Below are positions 35,201 to 44,156 of a stretch of 64,000 bases of DNA, in pieces (position 1 is the stretch's first letter; each line of letters starts with the position of its first letter). Origin of the DNA: Calothrix sp. PCC 7507 (GTDB taxonomy: Bacteria; Cyanobacteriota; Cyanobacteriia; Cyanobacteriales; Nostocaceae). The DNA is taken from contig NC_019682.1 of NCBI RefSeq assembly GCF_000316575.1, positions 806,001 through 870,000 of the forward strand, given 5' to 3'. A program made the translations under genes and the position numbers. The notes under the pieces are model-generated. The model saw only the letters and a list, made by a program, of their open reading frames with translations. It ran no database searches and had not been told where the DNA came from.

Positions 35201-35551
35201 TTAACCAAAAGTTGTGCCATTCCAACCCCACATTGACCCCTTAGCATCAGTAAACTCTATGTAAATGCGATTTTTAGGAATATCTAAGTGCTGGTTCTGC
35301 TGGCAAAAATCTTGACTCATAGCCTCAGTTTGACTAGAATTCATTGTGCCGACGCTTTTAATTTCTATATAACAGACTGGATCTGTAGTCCCAGCAAATG
35401 TCATAGGAATTCCTGGCTCAAAAGCAGTCATAACGTAAGATTCTGGCTTTCCTGTATGTTTTGCTAACTTAGCTGATAGGCTTTTAAGCATTACCTCAAT
35501 TTCAGCTTTTTCCGGTGCAGTTACAGAAGTTTGGACTTTAATTAATGGCAT
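35201..35551 (-). CDS. MIF/phenylpyruvate tautomerase-family protein
   Basis: A 116-residue protein with the catalytic N-terminal Pro (MPLIKVQTSV) of the tautomerase superfamily and MIF features (LAKHTGKPESYVMTAFEPG, and a C-terminal GWNGTTFG). MIF-like proteins form trimers and catalyse keto-enol tautomerisation of phenylpyruvate; the biological substrate in cyanobacteria is unknown. It stands alone between the permease-kinase and cobM. Confidence 0.88.
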   Translation of the reverse strand: MPLIKVQTSVTAPEKAEIEVMLKSLSAKLAKHTGKPESYVMTAFEPGIPMTFAGTTDPVCYIEIKSVGTMNSSQTEAMSQDFCQQNQHLDIPKNRIYIEFTDAKGSMWGWNGTTFG

Positions 35552-35762
35552 AAGTAGGTGGGCGTAAATAATTATTGTTGGGATAAAGGAGGAGACAGTG
35601 TTTCGGCTACGCTCAACAACCAGCCCGAATACAGGAGGAAATAGGGTTTTAGCTTTGTTTACTTTTCTTCCTATAGTTTGGTTTTATTGTGCCGACTTAC
35701 TTAGTAAGTAAATCAGTTACTTGTACTGAGCGAAATCGAAGTATCAGTTTATTCCCTATTTC

Positions 35763-36584
35763 CTAACTGTGAGATGAGCGAAATAGATGACTATGTTCAG
35801 GATGATATAAACGCGATCGCCCTGTTGTTGGCGAGAGTGCTGGACTGATAATGTAAAGTGTGGTACGCACAAGCTGTTCTTGATGAGTGCAGTCTGCCAT
35901 TTGCTTGAGAGGGACAACCCGAATTTTTTCATCCGGCCACCCTAAGCGAAAGCAAATCGCCACTGGTGTATCGTCTGGGTAGTGTTCTCTTAGTTTAGCT
36001 TCAGCATCTTCGACATGACGCGCACTCAAATATAAGCAGAGACTAGCCTGATGCGCTGCGAGGGTGGCTAACTCTTCAGTTACTGGAACTTCTGTGCGTC
36101 CGCTGATGCGCGTCAAGATGATGGTTTGGACTAAACCAGGCACAGTCAATTCTACTTTGAGTTTAGCTGCTGCGGCTTGAAAAGCACTGATTCCAGGTAT
36201 GACTTCAAAAGGAATTTTTGCCTCTGCTAGGAGGTGCATTTGCTCATGGACGGCGCTATAAAGACTAGGATCACCAGAATGGAGACGAATCACAGATTTA
36301 TGCGATCGCACCCGTTCAATCATCAATGGCATAATCTCTTCTAAAGTCTGATTTGCAGTCCTAATTAATTCCGCATCTTTTCGGCACAGAGCAATAATCT
36401 GTTCAGGTACTAAAGAATCAGCAAATAAAATTACATCTGCCACAGCCAGTAGTTTCTGTGCTTTAATCGTTAATAAATCCGGATCTCCAGGGCCCGCTCC
36501 CACAATATACACACCTGGATCAACAGGATGGAGCGATTTTACATAACACAAATCGTCTGTATAATCACGCATAAAATGACACAA
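35763..36584 (-). CDS. cobM: Precorrin-4 C11-methyltransferase
   Basis: A 273-residue SAM-dependent methyltransferase of cobalamin corrin-ring synthesis. The tetrapyrrole-methylase signatures are VYIVGAGPGDPDLLT (about residues 26-40), IRLHSGDPSLYSAVHEQM (about 98-115) and EVIPGISAFQAAAA (about 125-138). The ending LVRTTLYIISPAL matches CobM/CbiF. The start is uncertain: ATG at 36584 or 36572 both leave a short nonhomologous leader before PGVYIVGAG. The gene upstream (lgt) is on the same strand, but a plus-strand terminator lies between them. Confidence 0.92.
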   Translation of the reverse strand: MCHFMRDYTDDLCYVKSLHPVDPGVYIVGAGPGDPDLLTIKAQKLLAVADVILFADSLVPEQIIALCRKDAELIRTANQTLEEIMPLMIERVRSHKSVIRLHSGDPSLYSAVHEQMHLLAEAKIPFEVIPGISAFQAAAAKLKVELTVPGLVQTIILTRISGRTEVPVTEELATLAAHQASLCLYLSARHVEDAEAKLREHYPDDTPVAICFRLGWPDEKIRVVPLKQMADCTHQEQLVRTTLYIISPALSPTTGRSRLYHPEHSHLFRSSHS

Positions 36585-36610
36585 AATAATCCCTGCAGAA
36601 AAATTTTTTT

Positions 36611-36718
36611 GATATTTTCTCAGTGTCTTTCCGGATAGCCCCTCTTTCTCTAGTAGAGATGAATGGTAGATGCACCCTGGTTAAGCCCTAGAGAAAACTC
36701 TGGGGCATTTTTTATTTT
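36611..36718 (+). ncRNA. Candidate small RNA with intrinsic terminator between lgt and cobM
   Basis: The hairpin GCCCTAGAG-AAAA-CTCTGGGGC (36685-36706, two mismatches) is followed by ATTTTTTATTTTT. Its polarity is plus, although both flanking genes are on the minus strand. GATATT at about 36611 could serve as a -10 box, giving a transcript of about 90 bases. There is no open frame. It may be an sRNA or a 5'-antisense transcript, and this is only a candidate. Confidence 0.35.
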
Positions 36719-36744
36719 TGGGAATTGGGAATTGATTATTCTCC

Positions 36745-37620
36745 TTATCCTCCTATTCCTCCCTCTCCCTTCTGTCTGGGAACCACATCCGGCAAAGGGC
36801 GTTTAGCTAAATAAAGCCAAGCTAACCCAGCTAATCCCAACAGAATTCCGGTTAAACTCACAAATTGGGCTATCCGCAAAGGCCCTAACATCAAGCTATC
36901 AGTGCGAAAACCTTCGATCCAAACGCGTCCTAAGCTGTAGGTTGCTAAATAAACCAGAAATAGCGTACCTAATTTTAGGCGTGGCTTTCCCTGTAAACCC
37001 CGAAAAAACAAGGTAATCAACAGGGCAAATACTAATAAATTCCACAGAGATTCATAGAGGAAGGTGGGATGAAAGTACTCAAAATTAGCCAACTCTGGAG
37101 GACGACGTTCGGGTGGAATAAATAGCTTCCAGGGTAAATTAGTAGGGCCACCAAAAGCTTCAGAGTTGAAGAAATTACCCCAGCGGCCGATCGCCTGCCC
37201 TAAAATCAGCGAAGGAGCTACCAAATCTGCCAATTGCCAAAAAGAAACTTGCTTCAGTTTGGCAAAGATTAAAGCCGCTACTAGTCCACCGAGAATTGCT
37301 CCATGAATTGCAATCCCTCCTTGCCAAATAGCGATGATTCGATCTGGGTGTTGGGCATATTCTGGCCATTGAAACAAAACGTAGTATAGCCGCGCTGCGG
37401 GAATTGCCCCAATTACCAGCCAAATTGACAAATCACTGAGCAACTCTGGATTGACATTACGACGCTTTGCCAAGTATTGGGAAAGACTGACACCAATCAA
37501 CACGGCTGTGGCAATTAATAAGCCATACCAGCGGATAGTTATTGGTCCGATTTTCTGTAAAATCGGACCTGGAGAAGTAAATTGAAATGCCAAGGGCAAA
37601 GTGGAAAGATCCAGTGCCAT
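36745..37620 (-). CDS. lgt: Prolipoprotein diacylglyceryl transferase
   Basis: A 291-residue plasma-membrane enzyme that transfers diacylglyceryl from phosphatidylglycerol to the lipobox Cys of prolipoproteins. About seven membrane helices are visible. The Lgt signature [20 protein letters not shown] (about residues 141-160) contains the phosphatidylglycerol-binding Arg. The conserved RWYGLLIA lies near the N-terminus, and IEGFRTDSL (about 235-243) is also conserved. Length is normal. It is divergent from coaD, with a STRR block between. Confidence 0.95.
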   Translation of the reverse strand: MALDLSTLPLAFQFTSPGPILQKIGPITIRWYGLLIATAVLIGVSLSQYLAKRRNVNPELLSDLSIWLVIGAIPAARLYYVLFQWPEYAQHPDRIIAIWQGGIAIHGAILGGLVAALIFAKLKQVSFWQLADLVAPSLILGQAIGRWGNFFNSEAFGGPTNLPWKLFIPPERRPPELANFEYFHPTFLYESLWNLLVFALLITLFFRGLQGKPRLKLGTLFLVYLATYSLGRVWIEGFRTDSLMLGPLRIAQFVSLTGILLGLAGLAWLYLAKRPLPDVVPRQKGEGGIGG

Positions 37621-37776
37621 ATAAAAATACCTAAGTAACTACATTATTAATAAGCATTAGCAGCTTCCACGCCCATGACTGGAAGCCGAAGTCTTTCAGT
37701 ATATAAACAATTAGAGCAGGTTTTGCTTGGCTGTAATCATGGAGATGAGGGAGATGAGGGAGAACTAAATTATCTA

Positions 37777-37871
37777 CCCAATCCCCAATCCCCAATCCCC
37801 AATCCCCAATCCCCAATCCCCAATCCCCAATCCCCAATCCCCAATCTCCAATCCCCAATCCCCAATCCCCA
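37777..37871. repeat. STRR block of CCAATCC heptamers between lgt and coaD
   Basis: About 13 tandem copies of CCCAATC/CCAATCC heptamers with one variant (CCAATCT). They lie between divergent genes, and the repeats keep a frame open upstream of coaD that is not translated as part of it. Confidence 0.9.
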
Positions 37872-37914
37872 ATTTAGATATAATTACTTACATCACTTGG
37901 ATCTATCTAAAACC

Positions 37915-38490
37915 GTGATTGCTATTTATCCTGGTAGCTTTGACCCGATCACTTTGGGACACCTTGACATCATACAGCGCGGTAGTAGGCTGTTTGAGCA
38001 AGTGATTGTTGCAGTCCTACGGAACCCGAACAAGATGCCACTGTTTAGCGTCCAGCGACGGCTAGAACAGATTCGTCTTTCTACTCAACATCTACCGAAT
38101 GTGGAAGTAGACAGTTTTGACGGACTGACTGTCAATTATGCTCAAATGCGACAAGCACAGGTTTTGCTGAGAGGTTTAAGGGCAGTCTCAGACTTTGAAA
38201 TAGAACTACAAATGGCACACACTAATAAAACTCTTTCAACTCAAATAGAGACAGTTTTTCTAGCGACCTCAAATGAGTATAGTTTTTTAAGTAGTAGTGT
38301 GGTAAAAGAGATTGCAAGGTTTGGTGGTTCTGTCGATCATCTTGTGCCCCCACACATCGCCCTAGAAATATACCAATGCTACAACCACAACTCTCTAGCG
38401 TCGAACCAAATTTCAGTGGAAACAATCCCCCCCCTCCAGAGTATCCCAATGGAACCTCCGGTGGAGACGCACCAGGGACGGGAAGCTTAG
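37915..38490 (+). CDS. coaD: Phosphopantetheine adenylyltransferase
   Basis: A protein of 191 residues catalysing transfer of AMP to 4'-phosphopantetheine in coenzyme A synthesis. The start is GTG at 37915, which yields the family N-terminus ([20 protein letters not shown]) with the TxGH nucleotide motif; the longer open frame upstream is STRR sequence. Other signatures are [14 protein letters not shown] and SSSVVKEIA. The core ends near residue 157. A 34-residue tail ([16 protein letters not shown] and so on) is not typical and overlaps the next gene in another frame by 115 bases. Confidence 0.92.
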   Translation: MIAIYPGSFDPITLGHLDIIQRGSRLFEQVIVAVLRNPNKMPLFSVQRRLEQIRLSTQHLPNVEVDSFDGLTVNYAQMRQAQVLLRGLRAVSDFEIELQMAHTNKTLSTQIETVFLATSNEYSFLSSSVVKEIARFGGSVDHLVPPHIALEIYQCYNHNSLASNQISVETIPPLQSIPMEPPVETHQGREA

Positions 38491-39068
38491 ATATTCAGCA
38501 GGAACTTAACCGCTTAGAGGAGATTATTCTCTCTAGTCTGAGAATTCCGTTGACGGGACGCACTTTAGTAGATGAAGAAAAGCTACTCGATCAGCTAGAT
38601 TTTGTCAGACTTTCCTTACCATCAGTTTTTCAAGAAGCAACTTTGATTCTGGAACAAAAGGAGGAAATTCTTCTGGAAGCAGAAGAGTATGGACAGCAAG
38701 TTGTGGAAGCAGCCCAAGCCAAAAGAGCGCAAATCTTAGCTGAAAGCGATATCCTGAGACAGGCAGAGCGAGAAGCTGAACAACTCAGGCGACAAGTGCA
38801 ACAAGAGTGTGAAGCGATGATGCAAGAAACTCTAGCCGAAATTGACCGCAAACGGCTCTCTTGTATGCAAGAGTTGGAAGAAGTGCGCCAAACTGCGATC
38901 GCCCAAGCTCAAGAAATCGAAGATGGTGCCGATGAATACGCTGATAGCGTCTTAGAAGGTATTGAGCATGATCTCAAAGATATTTTGCGAATTATCACCA
39001 ACGGACGGCAACAACTGCGTGATGATAACCCGCCACAGCGTAATTCTTCACCACCCAAAAAGAGATAA
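38376..39068 (+). CDS. Coiled-coil protein overlapping coaD (DivIVA/ATP-synthase-b-like appearance)
   Basis: A 230-residue acidic, helical protein. Residues 1-38 are Pro/Gly-rich and disordered, and residues from about 39 to 215 are one long coiled-coil-like helix rich in Glu, Gln and Arg ([20 protein letters not shown]). There is no membrane segment. The first ATG (38376) lies inside coaD, so either the two genes overlap by 115 bases or the real start is a downstream non-ATG codon. I do not recognise a named family. The tight link to coaD suggests co-expression. Confidence 0.75.
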   Translation: MLQPQLSSVEPNFSGNNPPPPEYPNGTSGGDAPGTGSLDIQQELNRLEEIILSSLRIPLTGRTLVDEEKLLDQLDFVRLSLPSVFQEATLILEQKEEILLEAEEYGQQVVEAAQAKRAQILAESDILRQAEREAEQLRRQVQQECEAMMQETLAEIDRKRLSCMQELEEVRQTAIAQAQEIEDGADEYADSVLEGIEHDLKDILRIITNGRQQLRDDNPPQRNSSPPKKR

Positions 39069-39271
39069 TTTATAAATTTTTCTTACAGATGCGATCGCCA
39101 AATTAAACGGATTGGGCATTGGAGAGAAATAACCCTAGACTCTTCACAAATGACAAATTAATTTCTAAAACTCAACCCAAGATTAGGTTAGGCTGCTTGC
39201 CCTACAGTATGATTTTTTTACACCCATCTTTCTTATGGGGTAAACATTGTAGGCTCTGCCGATTCCTACCT

Positions 39272-41110
39272 ATGCCTTACTATCAGGATCAGCTAAGTTT
39301 TGCCACTGTTGAAGAGGCTCTACAACAGTTAACAGTTAGTGATCTCAAAAATCTTGCCGCATTATTAAATACCAGTAATAAACCCACTCGGAAAGCTGAA
39401 CTGGTGGAGTTTATTCAGCGCCATCTTTTAGGTGACAATCTCCGCCATTTGTGGACAAAACTGGATCGACTACAGCAGGCTGCGGTGGCTGAGACTCTTT
39501 ATGAAACATCTGGTTCTTTTAACGCCAACCAGTTTTTTGCTAAATATCAGGCAGCACCCAATTGGGGCACAGTTGACAAATATGGCTACAATCGCCAACC
39601 TTCACTGCTGTGTTTGTTTATCTATGGTGTAATCATGCCTGGTGATTTACAAAAGCGTCTACAGGCTTTTGTCCCAGCACCAGAAGCAGTAACTTTAAAC
39701 AGCTTAGAAAATTGTCCAGAAGTTTTCCAACTGCGTTGGCAAGAATGGAACTGGGAAACTCGCCAGCAGGAAAACCATGAAAAGGAGATTCCGTTAATCC
39801 GGTGCGAGATGGAAACTGCTGCACAACAGGATTTACAGGCGGTGCTGCGGTTGGTGAATGCTGGCAAGGTGGCAGTTAGCGACAAGACGGGGTATCCTAG
39901 CACCACGACAATGACTGCGATCGCCTCCGTCCTCATTGGTAGTGATTATTACAATGATGCAGAAATTGCCGACGCTGATGAAAAAGTCGGTTTTATCAAA
40001 GCTTTTGCTTGGCCAATGTTGATTCAAGCTGCTGGTTTAGCAGAACTTTTTGGCAAACGGCTAGCGCTGACAAAAGCCGGACAAAAAGCACTGACAACCC
40101 CATCAGCTGAAACTATCCGCAATATTTGGAAAAAATGGCTCAAAACTAAACTCATTGATGAACTACGGCGCATTGACAACATTAAAGGGCAAACAGGTAA
40201 GGGGAAGCAAGGATTAACAGCTACAGACAAACGCCGAGAAGCAATTTCCCAAGCTTTAGCAGCTTGTCCTCTGAAACGCTGGCTCACTTGTGATGAATTC
40301 TTTCGGATCATGCTTGCTAAGGGCTACGACTTCCAAGTTACCCGCAACCCGTGGAATTTGTATATTGGTGACGCTCATTATGGCAGCTTAGGCAATGGTA
40401 ATGATTGGGGAATTCTCCAGGGCAGGTATACACTGTGTCTGCTATTTGAATACACTGCTACCTTGGGAATCATCAATATCGCCTACGTCCATCCTAGTGG
40501 GGTTCGTCGTGATTACACAGATTTATGGGGAACAGATGATTTACCATTCTTTAGTCGTTACGATGGTTTAGCGAGTTTGCAACTTACACCGTTGGGTGCA
40601 TATTGCCTCGGCATTAGACAGAATTACAACCCTCCGCCTTTGGAAGTGCGTTCTGTGTTTCGGGTGCTGCCAAATTTGGAAATCGCCGCCACTGGTGAAC
40701 CCTTAACCGCCGCTGATACACTGGTGCTAGAGATTTATGCTCAGAAAATTTCTGATGCTGTATGGCGTTTGGATCAAACCAAATTATTGAGTGCGATCGC
40801 CGAAAATCACAATATGGGGCAACTGCGAGAGTTTTTGCAAGCACGGAGTGGCCATAAATTACCAGAAACGGTAAATCAATTTTTGGCAGATGTAGAGAAC
40901 AGAGCTAATAGTTTATGCGATCGCGGACAAGCTAGATTAATTGAGTGTGCTGATCCAGCTTTGGCTGTGTTAATTGCTAATGATTCTAGAACCAAAAAAC
41001 TATGTTTTTTAGCAGGAGAAAAGCATTTAGTTGTCCCCACAGAATCAGAAACTAAGTTCCGTAATGCTGTGAAAAAGTTGGGTTACAGCATTTCCTTGGG
41101 TAGAAATTAA
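39272..41110 (+). CDS. XPB-associated protein (helicase-associated, XPB/Ssl2-like N-terminal domain)
   Basis: A protein of about 612 residues. The start is taken at 39272 (MPYYQDQLSFATVEEAL) because the upstream extension encodes no conserved sequence. The N-terminal part resembles a SAP-like or winged-helix module (VSDLKNLAALLNTSNKPTRKAEL). The central and C-terminal parts are of the helicase-associated type found next to bacterial XPB helicases, including a C-terminal region (LRVLPNLEIAATGEPL and LIANDSRTKKL). There are no Walker motifs of its own. It is 9 bases upstream of the XPB-like gene, so the two form a translation-coupled pair. The family assignment is by context and weak motif similarity. 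Confidence 0.78.
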   Translation: MPYYQDQLSFATVEEALQQLTVSDLKNLAALLNTSNKPTRKAELVEFIQRHLLGDNLRHLWTKLDRLQQAAVAETLYETSGSFNANQFFAKYQAAPNWGTVDKYGYNRQPSLLCLFIYGVIMPGDLQKRLQAFVPAPEAVTLNSLENCPEVFQLRWQEWNWETRQQENHEKEIPLIRCEMETAAQQDLQAVLRLVNAGKVAVSDKTGYPSTTTMTAIASVLIGSDYYNDAEIADADEKVGFIKAFAWPMLIQAAGLAELFGKRLALTKAGQKALTTPSAETIRNIWKKWLKTKLIDELRRIDNIKGQTGKGKQGLTATDKRREAISQALAACPLKRWLTCDEFFRIMLAKGYDFQVTRNPWNLYIGDAHYGSLGNGNDWGILQGRYTLCLLFEYTATLGIINIAYVHPSGVRRDYTDLWGTDDLPFFSRYDGLASLQLTPLGAYCLGIRQNYNPPPLEVRSVFRVLPNLEIAATGEPLTAADTLVLEIYAQKISDAVWRLDQTKLLSAIAENHNMGQLREFLQARSGHKLPETVNQFLADVENRANSLCDRGQARLIECADPALAVLIANDSRTKKLCFLAGEKHLVVPTESETKFRNAVKKLGYSISLGRN

Positions 41111-41118
41111 CAAAGCTC

Positions 41119-42789
41119 ATGTCTTACATCCCAGAAAATGCACTGATAGTCCAAAGCGATCGCACTATTCTTCTAGAAATCCATGCACCCACAGCCCAAA
41201 GAGCTAGAGAAGCGATCGCCCCCTTTACTGAACTGATCAAAAGTCCCGAACATATCCACACATATAGCATTTCACCCCTGAGTATCTGGAATGCACGGGC
41301 AGCAGGGATGGAAGTTGCGGCTATGGTAGATGCGCTGCGTAATTATGCCAAATATCCGATCCCTGAAGCGGTGGCACAGGAAATCGTCACCTTAGGACAA
41401 AGATATGGACTGACGGTAATTGAGCGTGATGAAAATAGTCTAATCCTACGGATGAGCGATCACCCCCTCGCCGAATTACTCTCTCGTGACAAACAGATAG
41501 CACCATTATTAGGTGAACGAGTTTCTGATGTGGCCTTTCAAGTAGCGACTAGTTTACGTGGACTACTAAAACAGGCTTTGCTAGCGGCTGGCTATCCGGC
41601 GGAAGATATTGCAGGTTATGTGACAGGTGATGCTTTGTCAATCAAGTTATCTGAACTAACAAGCACAGGCAAAAAATTTACCCTGCGAGATTATCAAAAG
41701 TCAGCAGCAGAAGCATTTTATCAGTCAGGCAAGGTACAGGGTGGTAGTGGGGTGATTGTGCTGCCTTGTGGCGCTGGTAAGACTATTGTGGGGATGGCAG
41801 CGATCGCATCCGTGCAAGAAAGTACATTGATTCTCAGCACTAGCTTAACTTCTGTGCGACAGTGGCGCAGAGAATTGTTAGATAAAACAGATTTACCAGA
41901 GGATGCGATCGCTGAATACAGTGGAGAAGTCAAAAACACCGGGCCCGTCACCCTCTCCACATATCAAATCCTCACCTATCGTTCTCACCGTGACAAAGAT
42001 TTCCCCCACTTCGACTTATTCCGCGCCCGTGCTTGGGGCTTGATTATCTATGATGAAGTTCACCTCCTCCCTGCACCAGTTTTCCGTATTACCGCTGAAC
42101 TCCAAGCCCGCAGACGTTTAGGACTCACCGCTACCCTGATTCGAGAAGATGGTAGAGAAGGGGATGTCTTCGCCTTGATCGGGCCAAAACGCTACGATGT
42201 GCCTTGGCGAGAACTCGAAGGTGAGGGTTTTATTGCCACTGCCAACTGTACTGAAATTAGGGTATCTCAAGACACAGAGCGCCAAATGGCCTATGCCTTA
42301 GCATCAAGACGTAATCAATTCCGGGTCGCATCAGAAAATCCCCAAAAAGTCAAGGTTGTTAAAGATTTATTAGCAAAAGAGTCAGGACACCGGATCTTGA
42401 TTATTGGCGAGTTTATCTCCCAATTAGAAACCCTAGCGCAAGTGACTGGATTACCCCTAATTACCGGCAAAACTCCAGAAAGGGAGAGAGAGAAACTTTA
42501 TCAAGATTTTTGCAATGGCAAACTAGCCGGATTAGTATTATCACGGGTGGGTAATTTTGCGATCGACCTCCCAGATGCTGATATTCTCATTCAAGTGTCT
42601 GGTAAATATGGTTCCCGCCAAGAAGAAGCACAGCGCCTAGGTAGGATTTTGCGACCTAAGTTTGATGGACGTCCAGCCAATTTTTATACCATAGTTTCAC
42701 TACGTACCTGCGAAGAAGATTTTGCCCGTCATCGCCATTTATTTTTAACGGAGCAAGGTTATAGCTACCAAATAGAAATTGTGGATTAG
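41119..42789 (+). CDS. XPB-like DNA repair helicase
   Basis: A 556-residue superfamily 2 helicase. Motif I is LPCGAGKTIVG (about residue 215), motif II is DEVH in IYDEVHLLPA (about 312), and motif III is GLTATLIRED. The XPB-specific RED motif (REDGREGD) follows it directly, and motif VI is QRLGRILRP (about 505). The N-terminal 190 residues correspond to the damage-recognition-like domain. XPB enzymes unwind DNA 3' to 5' in repair and in TFIIH; bacterial homologues have uncertain roles. The partner upstream is a helicase-associated protein, and no Bax1-type nuclease is seen. Confidence 0.9.
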   Translation: MSYIPENALIVQSDRTILLEIHAPTAQRAREAIAPFTELIKSPEHIHTYSISPLSIWNARAAGMEVAAMVDALRNYAKYPIPEAVAQEIVTLGQRYGLTVIERDENSLILRMSDHPLAELLSRDKQIAPLLGERVSDVAFQVATSLRGLLKQALLAAGYPAEDIAGYVTGDALSIKLSELTSTGKKFTLRDYQKSAAEAFYQSGKVQGGSGVIVLPCGAGKTIVGMAAIASVQESTLILSTSLTSVRQWRRELLDKTDLPEDAIAEYSGEVKNTGPVTLSTYQILTYRSHRDKDFPHFDLFRARAWGLIIYDEVHLLPAPVFRITAELQARRRLGLTATLIREDGREGDVFALIGPKRYDVPWRELEGEGFIATANCTEIRVSQDTERQMAYALASRRNQFRVASENPQKVKVVKDLLAKESGHRILIIGEFISQLETLAQVTGLPLITGKTPEREREKLYQDFCNGKLAGLVLSRVGNFAIDLPDADILIQVSGKYGSRQEEAQRLGRILRPKFDGRPANFYTIVSLRTCEEDFARHRHLFLTEQGYSYQIEIVD

Positions 42790-42798
42790 TGACATCTC

Positions 42799-43072
42799 CT
42801 ACACTTCTGCTTTGCAGTAAGTGTAGGCTTCCAAGACAATCCGGCTACTGCTTAGGAGACTCTTGGCTTTAAGAACGGAATGCCCTACCGCCCTATTTTT
42901 TATATTTATTGCTGCATTGTGATCACGGTCAAGACTACACCCACAATTAGGGCAGTCATGCCATCGTTCGTGCAGTTTTTTAGGAACTTTCACACCACAA
43001 TTAGAACAATCTTGACTTGTACCAGACGCTTTAACCGGGACAACCAACAAACCAGCGTTTTCGGCTTTGTTT
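42799..43072 (-). pseudogene. 3' fragment of an IS200/IS605-type tnpB
   Basis: The fragment encodes only the C-terminal zinc ribbon and third RuvC motif: [37 protein letters not shown]. The intact zinc ribbon (four Cys) and the DRDHNAA motif identify TnpB. The N-terminal three quarters are missing. At its 3' side, hairpin CTACACTT...AAGTGTAG (42799-42826) looks like an IS605-type right end. It is joined at about 43072 to a DUF2087 remnant on the opposite strand, marking an old insertion and deletion event just after the XPB gene. Confidence 0.85.
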
Positions 43073-43215
43073 GTCAGGTTCAGTATTCAGAACAAACAGT
43101 AAACGAAACTCTCAAGCGCTACCATCCTGACTACGCTACATTGCGGCGGGAATTGATTAGCCACCAGTTAATGCAGCGAGAAGATAGGGTTTATTGGCGT
43201 GTAGGGCAGATGTGA
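43072..43215 (+). pseudogene. Truncated DUF2087-type gene (C-terminal end)
   Basis: The frame encodes [17 protein letters not shown], then DYATLRRELISHQLMQRED and YWRVGQM. This matches the pattern of DUF2087, a C-terminal domain of some ArsR-like regulators (YxExxVNxxL and LRRxLV). The 5' part of the gene is lost where the tnpB fragment joins. It has no start codon of its own in the conserved region. Confidence 0.6.
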
Positions 43216-43219
43216 GAGT

Positions 43220-43335
43220 GGGGGAATTGGGGGAGTCAGGAGTCAGGAGTTAGGAGTCAGGAGTTAGGAGTTAGGAATCAGGAGTCAGGAGTTAGGAGTC
43301 AGGAGTTAGGAGTTAGGAGTCAGGAGTTAGGAGTT
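43220..43335. repeat. STRR block of GGAGTCA/GGAGTTA heptamers
   Basis: About 15 tandem copies of AGGAGTC and AGGAGTT variants lie between the pseudogene scar and the natA-like gene. No open frame of interest is present. Confidence 0.9.
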
Positions 43336-43373
43336 ATTAATTATTTCTCCCTCATCCCCAATCCCCAAAAAAT

Positions 43374-44156
43374 TTATTTTCCCAAGTATGCTTCTAGAAC
43401 TTTTGTATTGCTTTGAATTTCTGCTGGGGTACCGTCAGCGAGATTTTGCCCTTCGGCAAGTACCCAAACACGATCGCACAAAGACATAATGACATCCATA
43501 TTATGTTCAATAATCAAAAAGGTCAGTCCATCTTGACGGTTCCAAGTGAGAATGCGATCGCAAATATCATCAATAAGTCTGGGATTCACCCCAGCAGCGG
43601 GTTCATCTAACAAAATTAATTTGGGATTAGTCATCAGCGCCCGTCCCATTTCCAGTAACTTGCGTTGTCCGCCAGACAGACCACCAGCATACTCATGTGC
43701 TTTTTTTTCTAGTCCTACTGAAGCCAACAAAAACATCGCTTGCTCTTTGAGTTGTCTTTCTTCCTGGGCGACAACATGAGGTTTTAGCTGCACTTGCCAA
43801 AAGTTTTCACCTGTTTGTTTTTGCGCCGCCAACAGCATATTTTCTAACACTGACAACCGCGAGAGCGTCCGGGCTACCTGAAAGGTACGTATTAATCCCT
43901 GCTGGGCAATTTGATATGGTTGCAACTGATGGATAGGTTCACCATCAAAAACAACTCGTCCTTTATCTGGACGGATGAAATTAGAAAGCAAGTTAAATAA
44001 GGTAGTTTTGCCAGCACCATTGGGGCCAATTAAACCAGTGATGCTACCTTTGGCAACTTCTAATCTTGCTTCAGAGACTGCTTTGACACCACCAAAGCTT
44101 TTACTAAGTCCAGTGGCTGCTAATAGGGGAGGTGGGGATGACTGGTTATTTACCAA
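43374..44156 (-). CDS. natA: Branched-chain/neutral amino acid ABC transporter ATP-binding protein (LivG/NatA type)
   Basis: A 260-residue ABC ATPase of the LivG branch. Walker A is GPNGAGKTTLFN (about residue 43), the signature is LSGGQRKLLEMGRAL (about 163), Walker B is PKLILLDEPAAGVNP (about 180-194), and the H-loop is IIEHNMDVI. It overlaps the upstream permease gene by 11 bases. In Anabaena the N-I neutral amino acid permease uses NatA with NatC in adjacent genes, which fits this pair; the symbol rests on that and is not proof of substrate. A LivF/NatE partner and the binding protein are not in the window. Confidence 0.88.
   Translation of the reverse strand: MVNNQSSPPPLLAATGLSKSFGGVKAVSEARLEVAKGSITGLIGPNGAGKTTLFNLLSNFIRPDKGRVVFDGEPIHQLQPYQIAQQGLIRTFQVARTLSRLSVLENMLLAAQKQTGENFWQVQLKPHVVAQEERQLKEQAMFLLASVGLEKKAHEYAGGLSGGQRKLLEMGRALMTNPKLILLDEPAAGVNPRLIDDICDRILTWNRQDGLTFLIIEHNMDVIMSLCDRVWVLAEGQNLADGTPAEIQSNTKVLEAYLGK

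Noticed and set aside
37675-37914. N-terminal extension of the coaD frame
   Set aside because: The 80 extra codons are STRR sequence; the family N-terminus begins at the GTG at 37915.
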